Assembly: GCF_002080045.1 (NCBI RefSeq)
Contig: NZ_MUIN01000015.1
Location: 316,006 to 380,005, forward strand
Direction of reading: 5' to 3'
From: Pseudomonas sp. Bc-h
Lineage (GTDB): Bacteria > Pseudomonadota > Gammaproteobacteria > Pseudomonadales > Pseudomonadaceae
DNA length: 64,000 bases
Part shown: one piece after another, positions 51,755 through 60,056 of the stretch
How positions within the stretch are numbered: the stretch's first letter is position 1
Layout: each line of letters starts with the position of its first letter
The notes under the pieces: model-generated
What the model saw: only the letters and a program-made list of their open reading frames with translations
Told to the model about the DNA's origin: nothing
Database searches by the model: none
Position numbers and translations under genes: made by a program

Positions 51755-52660
51755 ATGGCAGCCTACAACCTGCGACAACTCAAGTATTTCGTCACCACGG
51801 TGGAGTGCGGCAGCGTCGCCGAGGCGTCCCGCAAGCTGTACATCGCGCAGCCCTCGGTCTCCACCGCGATCAAGCACCTGGAAGAAAGCTTTGCCGTGCA
51901 GCTGTTCATTCGGCACCACGCTCAGGGCGTGTCGCTGACGCCCAGTGGCGCACGCTTCTACCGCAAGGCCCAGGAGCTGTTGCGGGTGGCCCACGAGTTC
52001 GAGCAGAACGCCCTGGCGGACAACGATGTGGTGGCCGGGCAAATCGATATCGGCTGCTTCGAAACCGTTGCGCCGCTGTACCTGCCTCGCTTGATTGCAG
52101 GGTTCCGTGATCGTTGGCCGGGAGTGGAAATCCGCATTCGCGATGGCGAGCAACAGGAACTGGTGCAGGCGCTGACCTCGGGCAGCATCGACCTGGCAAT
52201 CCTCTACGAACACGATCTGGACAGCACCATCGACACCGCGCCTCTGATGGCGCCGCAGCAGCCGTACGCGCTATTGCCAGAAGGTCATCGCTTCGCCAAT
52301 CAGGCCAAGGTTTCGCTCAATGATCTAGTGCTTGAGCCGATGGTGCTGCTGGACGTACAGCCGAGCCGGACCTATTTCGTCAGCATCTTCGAAGAGCGCG
52401 GGTTGACTCCGCACATCCAGTTCAGCTCGCCGTCGATCGAGATGGTGCGGGGCATGGTCGGGCGCGGGTTTGGTTTCTCTATTCTGGTGACCCGGCCGAA
52501 ATCCGATCTCACCTACGACGGACAGAAAGTGGTGTGCGTGCCGCTGGCCGAAGAAGTCACCGGCTCAGGATTGTCAGCCGCCTGGCTGCGTCGTTCGCAA
52601 TTGACCAAACCGGCGCAGTTGTTTGTGGATCATTGTCGGGAAGAGTTGGCGCCGAAGTAG
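51755..52660 (+). CDS. LysR-family transcriptional regulator
   Basis: 301-residue LysR protein of the CynR/OxyR-like type with an N-terminal helix-turn-helix (CGSVAEASRKLYIAQPSVSTAIKHLEESF) and an effector domain (IDIGCFETVAPLYLPRLIAGF, GSIDLAILYEHDLD, GRGFGFSILVTRP). It diverges from the ALDH-NCS1-GMC operon, its most probable target. Confidence 0.87.
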   Translation: MAAYNLRQLKYFVTTVECGSVAEASRKLYIAQPSVSTAIKHLEESFAVQLFIRHHAQGVSLTPSGARFYRKAQELLRVAHEFEQNALADNDVVAGQIDIGCFETVAPLYLPRLIAGFRDRWPGVEIRIRDGEQQELVQALTSGSIDLAILYEHDLDSTIDTAPLMAPQQPYALLPEGHRFANQAKVSLNDLVLEPMVLLDVQPSRTYFVSIFEERGLTPHIQFSSPSIEMVRGMVGRGFGFSILVTRPKSDLTYDGQKVVCVPLAEEVTGSGLSAAWLRRSQLTKPAQLFVDHCREELAPK

Positions 52661-52682
52661 CGCCTGGAATGCGACATTCGAC

Positions 52683-52771
52683 CTCTGTAGCCGCACGGCT
52701 TGCCGGCGGCGGCATATTCAAAGCCGCTAACGCCGGCAAACGGAGCGCCGCCCGACCTTACGGCTACAGAG
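52683..52771. repeat. REP-type long inverted repeat
   Basis: Outer 11-bp arms CTCTGTAGCCG (52683-52693) and CGGCTACAGAG (52761-52771); inner arms TTGCCGGCG (52700-52708) and CGCCGGCAA (52731-52739). It lies between convergent genes and overlaps the last codons of the deacetylase gene. Confidence 0.75.
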
Positions 52772-53927
52772 ATTGTGTTGACTGGAGAATATCGACCATC
52801 CGCCGCAACATCGCATCACACCCATTCAGCTGCTCGACGCTGACAAACTCATCCGGCTTGTGCCCCTGGTCCATGCTGCCCGGGCCGCACACCACGGTGG
52901 GAATGCCGATAGCATCGAACAGCCCGCCTTCGGTGCCGAAGGCCACGGTCGTGAACTCATCCGAACCACAGAACTGCGCAATCAACTGCGCCGCCTGGCT
53001 TTTCGCGTCGGTGACCAGGCCGGGGTACGCGGACAGCTCGGAGAAGCGGATGTCACTGCCCGCATGTACAGCGCGCATTTTCGGCAACACATGGGTCTCG
53101 GCGTATTGCTGAAGCTGCTCGGCAACGTCACGCGGATTCTGCGCGGGCAGCGCACGGACCTCGAAATCGAAGCGGCAGTCGGCCGGCACGATATTCAGCG
53201 CCTTGCCGCCGCTGATGACACCGGTCTGCACCGTGGTAAAAGGCGGATCGAAGCGCGGGTCGTGCAGATCCATCGCGCGCAGTGTCGTGCCGATGCGACC
53301 CAGTTCGCCGATCAGCTCGGCTGCGTACTCGATGGCATTCACGCCCTGAGGCGCATACGCCGAGTGACACGCTGCGCCATGCACATCGCAACGCATCGCC
53401 AGCTTGCCCTTGTGCCCCAGCACCGGCTTGAGCTCGGTGGGCTCGCCGATGATGCACAGCAGCGGCTTGACCGGCCGTTGCTCAAGCTCGACGAGCAATG
53501 AGCGCACGCCCAGGCAACCGACTTCTTCGTCATAGGACAACGCGATGTGCACTGGCCTGTTCAACGGTGCAGCGAGCAGATCGGGGACCGCCGCCAGCAC
53601 GCAAGCGATATAGCCTTTCATGTCCGCCGTACCGCGCCCGAACAGCCTGCCGTGGTGCTCACTGAGTTCAAACGGAGCGACCGTCCAGGGCTGACCGTCC
53701 ACCGGAACCACATCGGTATGCCCGGACAGCACGATGCCCGGACGATCTGCCGGGCCGAGGGTCGCGAAGAGGTTGGCCTTGCTGCGCTGCTCGTTATAGA
53801 TCAGCTCGCAGGGCACATCGAATTGCGCCAGATAATCGCGCACGAATTCGATCAGTTGCAGATTCGACTCGCGACTGGTGGTGTCGAAAGCCACCAGCGC
53901 CGCCAACAGATCCCGGCTTTTGCTCAT
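52764..53927 (-). CDS. argE: Acetylornithine deacetylase (M20 family)
   Basis: 387-residue dinuclear-zinc hydrolase of the ArgE/DapE family. Metal ligands: His in SGHTDVVP, Asp in GRGTADMKG, Glu pair in YDEEVGC, Glu in IGEPTELKP and His in GPGSMDQGHKPDEF. It removes acetyl (or another acyl) groups from an amino acid. Its neighbours are a DUF1028 protein and a class III aminotransferase rather than arg genes, so the true substrate could be another N-acyl amino acid. It ends within a REP-type inverted repeat. Confidence 0.9.
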   Translation of the reverse strand: MSKSRDLLAALVAFDTTSRESNLQLIEFVRDYLAQFDVPCELIYNEQRSKANLFATLGPADRPGIVLSGHTDVVPVDGQPWTVAPFELSEHHGRLFGRGTADMKGYIACVLAAVPDLLAAPLNRPVHIALSYDEEVGCLGVRSLLVELEQRPVKPLLCIIGEPTELKPVLGHKGKLAMRCDVHGAACHSAYAPQGVNAIEYAAELIGELGRIGTTLRAMDLHDPRFDPPFTTVQTGVISGGKALNIVPADCRFDFEVRALPAQNPRDVAEQLQQYAETHVLPKMRAVHAGSDIRFSELSAYPGLVTDAKSQAAQLIAQFCGSDEFTTVAFGTEGGLFDAIGIPTVVCGPGSMDQGHKPDEFVSVEQLNGCDAMLRRMVDILQSTQSL

Positions 53928-53957
53928 GTGTCGATCCTTGCCTGGTTCACCGGGGCC

Positions 53958-54632
53958 TTATTCGTCACCGGGCACGCCATAGCTCGGCGCCTTGGTCGGG
54001 TCGAGGGCGCGGGTGATGTAGTCCTGCATCTGCGGGCTGTAGTCGCTCCACAGTTGTGCCAGTTTGCCGATAGGGTCTTCGTCGGCCCAATCCACGCGCA
54101 GGTCGACGATGGGCCAGGTCAGTTCGCCGACCACCACCAGTGCCGCGGAATGTACCGGGCCTGCTTCGCCACCGGCCGCGACGGCTGCCTGCATCGCGGC
54201 GATCAAACGGTCGGCCAGCTGACCGCCGCTGTTTTCGAACGTCTGCACCAGTGCTTCGATCACAGCGCGATCAGCGAGCATGTTGCCCGCGCCGACGCAT
54301 TGCTCACCGGCCAGTGCGTTGTGCGTGCCGAGGGTTTCGCTGCCACTGAAGTGCGCGGTCTGGCCCAAGTGATCGATGGCGGTCAACTGACGAAACTGAC
54401 TGTAGCCGTTGCTGGTCAGCGCTTTGTCCAGCGCCTCGGCGGGAGACAGGCCGTTTTCCATCTGGTCGAGCACTTGCGGGCCGAGGGCGGGGAGGGTGAT
54501 GTTCTGCGTGGCCACCGCACCCACTCCCGGACGCAGCCAGGGGCAGCGCGCACCCACGGCTATGCTGGAAGAGCTGATGGCGATGCCCAGTTGTCCTGTT
54601 TCGGCGCAACGGCCGACGATTGAAAACGTCAT
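53958..54632 (-). CDS. DUF1028 family protein (Ntn-hydrolase-like)
   Basis: 224-residue cytoplasmic protein. The start MTFSIVGRCAETGQLGIAIS at 54632 gives the family's normal length; the upstream extension is not conserved in character. Family features: SSSSIAVGARCPW, GVGAVATQN, SGSETLGTHNALAGEQCVGAGNML. DUF1028 has an N-terminal-nucleophile-hydrolase-like fold; function is not established. In many bacteria it sits with M20 peptidases and RidA/aminotransferase genes, as here. It lies 30 bp upstream of argE, so both are probably one operon. Confidence 0.85.
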   Translation of the reverse strand: MTFSIVGRCAETGQLGIAISSSSIAVGARCPWLRPGVGAVATQNITLPALGPQVLDQMENGLSPAEALDKALTSNGYSQFRQLTAIDHLGQTAHFSGSETLGTHNALAGEQCVGAGNMLADRAVIEALVQTFENSGGQLADRLIAAMQAAVAAGGEAGPVHSAALVVVGELTWPIVDLRVDWADEDPIGKLAQLWSDYSPQMQDYITRALDPTKAPSYGVPGDE

Positions 54633-54803
54633 GGTGTGTTCGTCCTGTTCCGTCCTGACCTGCCATCCGCCGACCGGAGCGCGGGATACGCCGCCCGGTC
54701 GGGGATGGGACATGACTGCATTCTGTCGATGCGCAGGCGTTGGCGAAACGAGGTTTTTTGTGGAGCCTGGTTACGGAAAAACTTCTCAGCCAGTCGTGCG
54801 TGC

Positions 54804-56198
54804 TTACAGGCGCCCGTACTCGCGGGCGGTGCGGTCCACCGCGATGCGAGTCTTGTCCACCAGTTCGTCCAGTTCAGCGCGGGTGGCGACCAACGCCGGC
54901 GCCATGATCATGCGTCCCAGAGTGGAGCGGATGATGATGCCCTCCTCGAAGCCGATGGTGCGGCAGCGCCAGGCGATGTCGTTTTCGTTGACGAAGCGTT
55001 TGCGCGTGGCCTTGTCTTCAGCGAACTGCAACGCAGCCACCAGCCCGATACCTTGAACTTCACCCACCAGCGGGTGATTGCCGAACACCTCGCGCAGGCA
55101 GTTCTGCAGGTACGGCCCGGTGTCGTTTTTCACCTGCGTCACCACGCCTTCATCCCGCAGCGCCTTGAGGTTGGCGATCGCCACCGCCGCCGCCACCGGG
55201 TGCCCGGAATAGGTCAGGCCGTGGGCGAACACACCGCCTTTTTCAACCAGCGCTTCAGCCATGCGCCGTGACAGAATCAGCCCGCCCATGGGGATATAGC
55301 CCGAGGTCAAACCCTTGGCGATGGACAGTGTGTCGGGCTCGAAGCCCAAGGCTTGATGGGCAAACCACTCGCCGGTACGACCAAAGCCACCGATGACTTC
55401 GTCGGCGCACAGCAGCACGTCATATTGACGGCAGATGCGCTGGATTTCCGGCCAGTAAGTCTGCGGCGGGATGATCATCCCCCCAGCGCCCTGGAACGGC
55501 TCGGCAACGAACGCTGCGACCTTGTCCGCACCCAGTTCGAGGATTTTGTCTTCCAGCTGGCGCGCTGCGCGCAGACCAAACTCTTCAGGGCTCAGGTCGC
55601 CTTCATGGGCAAACCAGTAGGGCTCGTCGATGTGTGCCACATCCGGAATCGTGCCGCCCATTTCGTGCATGAATTTCATGCCGCCCAGCGCTGTCGCCGC
55701 CAGGGTCGAGCCGTGGTAACCGTTCCAGCGGCCGATCATGACCTTCTTCTCGGGCTTGCCCATCACCTGCCAGAACTTGCGCACGGTGCGGATCAGCACC
55801 TCGTTGGCCTCGGAGCCGGAGTTGGTGTAGATCGCGTGGCTGTAGTGCGCAGGCAGCAGGCTGAACAGCAGCTCCGACAGTTCGATCACCGCCGGGTGAG
55901 TGGTGTGGAAGAACATGTTGTAGTAGGGCAACTGCTCCAGCTGAGCGCTGGCGGCCGCGGCGAGGTCCTTGCGCCCGTAACCCAGGTTGGTACACCACAG
56001 CCCCGACATGCCATCCAGGTAACGCTTGCCGTCGTTGTCCCACAACGCCAGCCGATCGCCTCTGACCATCACCCGTGGGCCTTCTTCGTTGAGGGCTTTC
56101 TGGTCGACAAATGCGTGGATGTGGTGGGCGGCATCGGACGCCTGATAATCGCTCGTGGTGCGGCTGCTGTTGAGTTCAGTATCGAGTTCGATGGACAT
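54804..56198 (-). CDS. Class III aminotransferase (putrescine/omega-amino acid:pyruvate type)
   Basis: 464-residue PLP enzyme. Conserved: YTNSGSEANEVLIRTVRKFWQ, RWNGYHGSTLAATALGG, AEPFQGAGGMIIPP, ADEVIGGFGRTGEWFA, and the Schiff-base Lys in SIAKGLTSGYIPMGG. It resembles SpuC-type polyamine:pyruvate aminotransferases and beta-alanine:pyruvate enzymes. Neighbouring genes (flavin monooxygenase and RidA on the other side of a TetR gene) suggest breakdown of an amine, which RidA would support by clearing reactive imines. A divergent TetR gene and palindromes upstream are the likely control. Confidence 0.88.
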   Translation of the reverse strand: MSIELDTELNSSRTTSDYQASDAAHHIHAFVDQKALNEEGPRVMVRGDRLALWDNDGKRYLDGMSGLWCTNLGYGRKDLAAAASAQLEQLPYYNMFFHTTHPAVIELSELLFSLLPAHYSHAIYTNSGSEANEVLIRTVRKFWQVMGKPEKKVMIGRWNGYHGSTLAATALGGMKFMHEMGGTIPDVAHIDEPYWFAHEGDLSPEEFGLRAARQLEDKILELGADKVAAFVAEPFQGAGGMIIPPQTYWPEIQRICRQYDVLLCADEVIGGFGRTGEWFAHQALGFEPDTLSIAKGLTSGYIPMGGLILSRRMAEALVEKGGVFAHGLTYSGHPVAAAVAIANLKALRDEGVVTQVKNDTGPYLQNCLREVFGNHPLVGEVQGIGLVAALQFAEDKATRKRFVNENDIAWRCRTIGFEEGIIIRSTLGRMIMAPALVATRAELDELVDKTRIAVDRTAREYGRL

Positions 56199-56291
56199 TG
56201 CGGGTCTCCAGGAGAAGGCGCCCGATGCTCACCATTACGAGGCGGCGAGGGGCTGGCCGGGGCGTGTTGTGGCATAAGTTTTGGCAGCTAA

Positions 56292-56316
56292 AAATATTTT
56301 TGTAAAGAAAATATTT
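56292..56316. promoter_or_regulatory. Twin AAATATTT palindromes, candidate TetR operator
   Basis: AAATATTT at 56292-56299 and 56309-56316, 17 bp centre to centre, in the very A/T-rich divergent spacer between the aminotransferase and TetR genes. Confidence 0.4.
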
Positions 56317-56375
56317 GTGGAGAAAAATACAAATCCGTACCCTGAGCGGCATCGTAGAGCCAGCGCAAGGGCGTC

Positions 56376-56993
56376 ATGAGCGGATTAAGAGAGCGGCAGA
56401 AAGAACAGCGCCGGCAGGTCATCGCCGAGGCGGCCCTTGCGCTGTTCAAGGCCAACGGATTCGGCCCGACCACGCTGGAACAGATCGCCAACGAGGCGGG
56501 CGTTTCGGCGCCGACCGTGGTGAATTATTTCGGCGGCAAGCTGGAGATCCTGCTTGCGTTGCTCAAGGCCCCTGACGAACTGGCCATGCGCGAGGCGAGG
56601 GCGAATCTGGATGACAACTCAGATCCGCTCGACGCGCTGTGTGAACTCGAAGGTCTGATGACTCGCTATCAGTTGCGTGCGATGCCCGCTTCGCTGTGGC
56701 GCGAACTGGCGCCGTTCCTGTTCACGGGAGACCTGTCCCACGCCTTTCATCCGTGGAACGCGGCGGTGGTCGAGGAAGCCAAGGCGCTGCTCATGCATTT
56801 CCAGGATCTGGGCAAGGTCCGCCAATCAGTGGATATCGAGGTCGCCGCCACCTTGTTCAATCAGTACGCCAACCTTGCGTTCATTCGCCTGGCGACCGAA
56901 GCGGTGCCTGATCGCCAAGCCCATGCGGCGCATATGCGCAGCGTGCTGGGGCTGATGTGTCATGGGATGTTGAGCGACCCAGGCGAACCATAG
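56376..56993 (+). CDS. TetR-family transcriptional regulator
   Basis: 205-residue regulator with the N-terminal TetR helix-turn-helix (RQVIAEAALALFKANGFGPTTLEQIANEAGVSAPTVVNYFGGK) and a helical ligand domain. It diverges from the aminotransferase gene and precedes the flavin monooxygenase-RidA genes by 101 bp, so it may control both directions. Confidence 0.87.
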   Translation: MSGLRERQKEQRRQVIAEAALALFKANGFGPTTLEQIANEAGVSAPTVVNYFGGKLEILLALLKAPDELAMREARANLDDNSDPLDALCELEGLMTRYQLRAMPASLWRELAPFLFTGDLSHAFHPWNAAVVEEAKALLMHFQDLGKVRQSVDIEVAATLFNQYANLAFIRLATEAVPDRQAHAAHMRSVLGLMCHGMLSDPGEP

Positions 56994-57094
56994 CCCTAGC
57001 TTTTTCCTGCTCTGCGACGACAAAAATCATAATTTCGCTATCCCCCGATCCTGCACAGAATGCGTCCACACCCGCCTTCGTGAAGGACACAGGT

Positions 57095-58408
57095 ATGACA
57101 GCTGGAAAAACTGAAATCGATACGCTTGTGGTCGGCGCTGGCCAGGCTGGCGTGGCCATGAGCGAACACCTGAGCAGACTGGGGATCGCGCACCTGGTCC
57201 TGGAGCGCAGCCGGATTGCCGAAGCCTGGCGCACCGGGCGCTGGGATTCGCTGGTTGCCAACGGCCCGGCCTGGCACGACCGTTTTCCCGGCCTCGAGTT
57301 TGCCGGTTTGAGCCCCGACGGTTTTGCCCCTAAAGAGCAGGTGGCCGATTACTTCGAAGCTTACGCCCGCAAGTTCAACGCGCCGATTCGCACCGGTGTT
57401 GAAGTGCGTAAGGTTGATCGCAACGTGGGGCGTCCCGGTTTCACGGTCGAGACCTCTGAAGGTGTGATCCAGGCCAATCGCGTGGTCGTGGCAACCGGTC
57501 CATTTCAGAAACCGGTCATTCCAGCCATTGCACCGAGCGACGAACGCCTGACTCAGATCCATTCCGCGCAATACCGCAACCCGCAGCAACTGGTCGAAGG
57601 CGCGGTGCTGGTGGTGGGCGCAGGATCATCCGGCACTCAGATCGCCGATGAATTGCAGCGTTCAGGCAAGCAGGTCTACCTGTCGGTGGGCCAGCATGAC
57701 CGGCCACCGCGCGCGTATCGCAATCGCGATTTCTGCTGGTGGCTGGGTGTGCTCGGCGAGTGGGATCAGGCAGCGATGAAGCCTGGCCGTGAGCACGTGA
57801 CGATTGCCGTCAGCGGTGCCCATGGCGGGCGTACGGTGGACTTCCGTGAACTGGCGCAGCGTGGCATGAAACTGGTCGGCGTCACCCGTTCTTTCAACGA
57901 CGGCGTGGCGACGTTCCAGCCAGACCTGGCAGAGAACCTGGCGCGTGGCGACGAGAATTATCTGGCAGTGCTCGATGCAGCCGATGCCTACATCGAACGC
58001 AACGGGCTGAGCCTGCCGCTGGAGCCTGAAGCCCGTCGCGTATTCCCCGATCCTGAATGCGTGAGCAAACCGATTCTGGAACTGAACCTGGCTGAGGCCG
58101 GTATCACCACCATCATCTGGGCCACCGGCTTTGCCACCGACTACAGCTGGATGAACGTCGATGCCTTCGATGAAAAAGGCAAACCCCGGCATCAGCGTGG
58201 GGTGTCCAACGAGTCCGGCATCTATTTCCTCGGTTTGCCGTGGCAGTCGCGTCGCGGGTCGTCGTTCATCTGGGGCGTGTGGCATGACGCCAAATACGTC
58301 GCCGATCACATCGCCACCCAGCGCAAGTACCTCGAATACAGGGACGCTGCCGAGCGCCAGGCCGAGCACGCTGTTTCAACGGCTCCTGCATCAGTCGTGA
58401 CGGCCTGA
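57095..58408 (+). CDS. Flavin-containing monooxygenase-like NAD(P)/FAD oxidoreductase
   Basis: 437-residue flavoprotein with an N-terminal FAD dinucleotide motif (DTLVVGAGQAGVAMSEHL), a second NADPH-binding Rossmann motif (GAVLVVGAGSSGTQIADEL) and the ATG-like motif (TIIWATGFATDYSW). This pattern fits class B monooxygenases that N-hydroxylate amines or act on ketones. ATG 57095 follows AAGGA. RidA is encoded 65 bp downstream. I infer an amine-oxidising role linked to the neighbouring aminotransferase; the substrate is unknown. Confidence 0.83.
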   Translation: MTAGKTEIDTLVVGAGQAGVAMSEHLSRLGIAHLVLERSRIAEAWRTGRWDSLVANGPAWHDRFPGLEFAGLSPDGFAPKEQVADYFEAYARKFNAPIRTGVEVRKVDRNVGRPGFTVETSEGVIQANRVVVATGPFQKPVIPAIAPSDERLTQIHSAQYRNPQQLVEGAVLVVGAGSSGTQIADELQRSGKQVYLSVGQHDRPPRAYRNRDFCWWLGVLGEWDQAAMKPGREHVTIAVSGAHGGRTVDFRELAQRGMKLVGVTRSFNDGVATFQPDLAENLARGDENYLAVLDAADAYIERNGLSLPLEPEARRVFPDPECVSKPILELNLAEAGITTIIWATGFATDYSWMNVDAFDEKGKPRHQRGVSNESGIYFLGLPWQSRRGSSFIWGVWHDAKYVADHIATQRKYLEYRDAAERQAEHAVSTAPASVVTA

Positions 58409-58473
58409 ATTCGATTTCCGCGCTGAACCCACGCGGGCAGCGCGGCCAACTTTCTGCTTTTAGGGAGCCTCAC

Positions 58474-58911
58474 ATGGCACAACCTACTCATACCCGCATT
58501 CGCATGTTCAACACCAAGGAAACCTACCCGAACCAGTCGCTGGACAACGATCTGTGCCAGGCGGTTCGAGCGGGCAACACGATCTACGTCCGCGGGCAGA
58601 TCGGCACCGATTTCGACGGCAATCTGGTGGGTCTTGGGGATCCGCGCGCCCAGGCCGAGCAGGCGATGAAGAACGTCAAGCAGTTGCTGGAAGAGGCGGG
58701 TTCGGACCTGTCGCACATCGTCAAGACCACCACCTACATCATCGACCCGCGCTATCGCGAGCCGGTCTATCAGGAGGTCGGCAAGTGGCTAAAAGGCGTG
58801 TTCCCGATTTCCACCGGGCTGGTGATTTCGGGGCTGGGGCAGCCGCAATGGCTGATGGAGATCGACGTGATTGCTGTGGTGCCGGACGACTGGCAACCGA
58901 GTCAGGGGTGA
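58474..58911 (+). CDS. ridA: RidA/YjgF-family enamine/imine deaminase
   Basis: 145-residue RidA-superfamily protein (ISPs YjgF fold) with the subgroup features RAGNTIYVRGQIGTDFDG, DPRAQAEQAMKNVKQLLEEAGSDLSHIVKTTTYIIDPRYREPVY. RidA proteins hydrolyse reactive enamine/imine intermediates formed by PLP or flavin enzymes, fitting its position after a flavin monooxygenase. The canonical catalytic Arg position is occupied by a residue typical of the Rid4-7-like subgroups, so it may be a pathway-specific member. Confidence 0.85.
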   Translation: MAQPTHTRIRMFNTKETYPNQSLDNDLCQAVRAGNTIYVRGQIGTDFDGNLVGLGDPRAQAEQAMKNVKQLLEEAGSDLSHIVKTTTYIIDPRYREPVYQEVGKWLKGVFPISTGLVISGLGQPQWLMEIDVIAVVPDDWQPSQG

Positions 58912-58966
58912 GCGAAGCTGCGATGCGGGTCGTCTGGAGCGTCCGCATCGCGCCGCAGCTGATGGA

Positions 58967-59233
58967 TCAGTAACGCTGGTACTGCGAGCCAAACTCGGAG
59001 CGTACTTCGGCCACGGTTTCGGCATTTTTCAGATCGATGCTCAATGCGCCTCGCTCGGCGGTACGAAACGCGTTCAAGTGGTCCGCGCCATCAGACGCTA
59101 CTGAGTCCTGGGCGACTTGCTGCACGCTGACCTGAGCGGTCTGGAACTGCTTCAGATGTTCGGAGCCGTCGGCAGCGAAGACGTTGGCGGCGAGGACGGA
59201 GAAAGCGATGCCGAGAAAGATCTGACGTTTCAT
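58967..59233 (-). CDS. Small exported protein with internal duplication
   Basis: 88-residue protein with signal peptide MKRQIFLGIAFSVLAANVFA and two related segments, DGSEHLKQFQTAQ and DGADHLNAFRTAE, separated by about 18 residues. I recognise this style of short Pseudomonas periplasmic protein, but no function is known. Start at 59233; the frame upstream is not coding. Its promoter region shares the twin-box architecture with the DUF2790 and cytochrome P460-like genes, including an identical 15-mer. Confidence 0.72.
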   Translation of the reverse strand: MKRQIFLGIAFSVLAANVFAADGSEHLKQFQTAQVSVQQVAQDSVASDGADHLNAFRTAERGALSIDLKNAETVAEVRSEFGSQYQRY

Positions 59234-59336
59234 GGGGTGAACTCCTGCGGTAAGGACCGATTGGGTTTTCAAGGTTTTGATCGCGCCCCCGTTCAAGTGG
59301 GCTGCGCTGATCGACGTGCCTAGTAAACCCCGCAGG

Positions 59337-59353
59337 TGTATCGCTGATGTGTC
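59337..59353 (-). promoter_or_regulatory. Proximal repeat box of the small exported gene
   Basis: Plus-strand TGTATC (59337-59342) and TGTGTC (59348-59353), 11 bp apart; gene sense GACACATCAGCGATACACC. Confidence 0.55.
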
Positions 59354-59399
59354 CCGTACCACCGCCGAAACCCGGGCGAGTGTATCGCTGCCATGGCTG

Positions 59400-59417
59400 T
59401 ACACAGAGCGATACAAA
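59400..59417 (-). promoter_or_regulatory. Distal repeat box of the small exported gene
   Basis: Contains ACAGAGCGATACAAA (59403-59417), identical to 39147-39161; gene sense TTTTGTATCGCTCTGTGTA. Confidence 0.6.
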
Positions 59418-59426
59418 ATCCCCGTT

Positions 59427-60011
59427 TTATTTGCCCGGCTCGATCCATTTCGTCACTGTAGGCGCTTGCCACAGTTCGAGCGCGTCCAGTAGCGCGCATG
59501 GGTCGGCGTTAAAAATCAGCATCTCACTGTGCTCGACCTTCATGAAACCCTCAGTGACGGCGTGGTTGAGCAGACTGCGCACCGGGCTGAAGAAGTCATT
59601 GATGTTCAGGCAGGCAACGGCCTTGCTGTGCTCCCCTAGCTGCGTCAGGGTCGCGACCTCGAACAACTCCTCAAATGTCCCAAGGCCCCCGGGCAAGGCA
59701 ATGAATGCATCGGCGCAGTCGCTTATGCGGTGCTTGCGGCTGCGCATGTCCAGGGTCAATTCATGCCGAGTCAGGCCGCTGTGCAAATGCCCCAGACCGA
59801 CCAGGCGGTCAGTGATGATGCCGACCACTTCACCGCCTTCAGCCAGCACGGTGTCAGCCATCACGCCCATCAGGCCCTTGTCGGAGCCGCCGTACACCAG
59901 ACGCAATCCACGTCGAGCGATCTCCCGACCAAGCGCCCGTGCACCCTGCGCATAAGCGGGGTTGAAACCAAAGTTGGAACCGGAGAAAACCGCGATGCTG
60001 TTAAGGTTCAT
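59427..60011 (-). CDS. LOG family protein (cytokinin-riboside-phosphate phosphoribohydrolase-like)
   Basis: 194-residue Rossmann-fold protein with the LOG signatures MRSRKH and LPGGLGTFEELFE, plus IAVFSGSNFG at the N-terminus and LVYGGSDKGLMGVMAD. Family members hydrolyse nucleoside 5'-monophosphates such as AMP to base and ribose phosphate. The cytokinin-activating role is plausible only in plant-associated strains. It lies 45 bp after the MocR gene on the same strand. Confidence 0.87.
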   Translation of the reverse strand: MNLNSIAVFSGSNFGFNPAYAQGARALGREIARRGLRLVYGGSDKGLMGVMADTVLAEGGEVVGIITDRLVGLGHLHSGLTRHELTLDMRSRKHRISDCADAFIALPGGLGTFEELFEVATLTQLGEHSKAVACLNINDFFSPVRSLLNHAVTEGFMKVEHSEMLIFNADPCALLDALELWQAPTVTKWIEPGK

Positions 60012-60056
60012 GGTGATCCTGAAATCGTTTTTTAAGAGGGGGCAGGGTGATCATGC

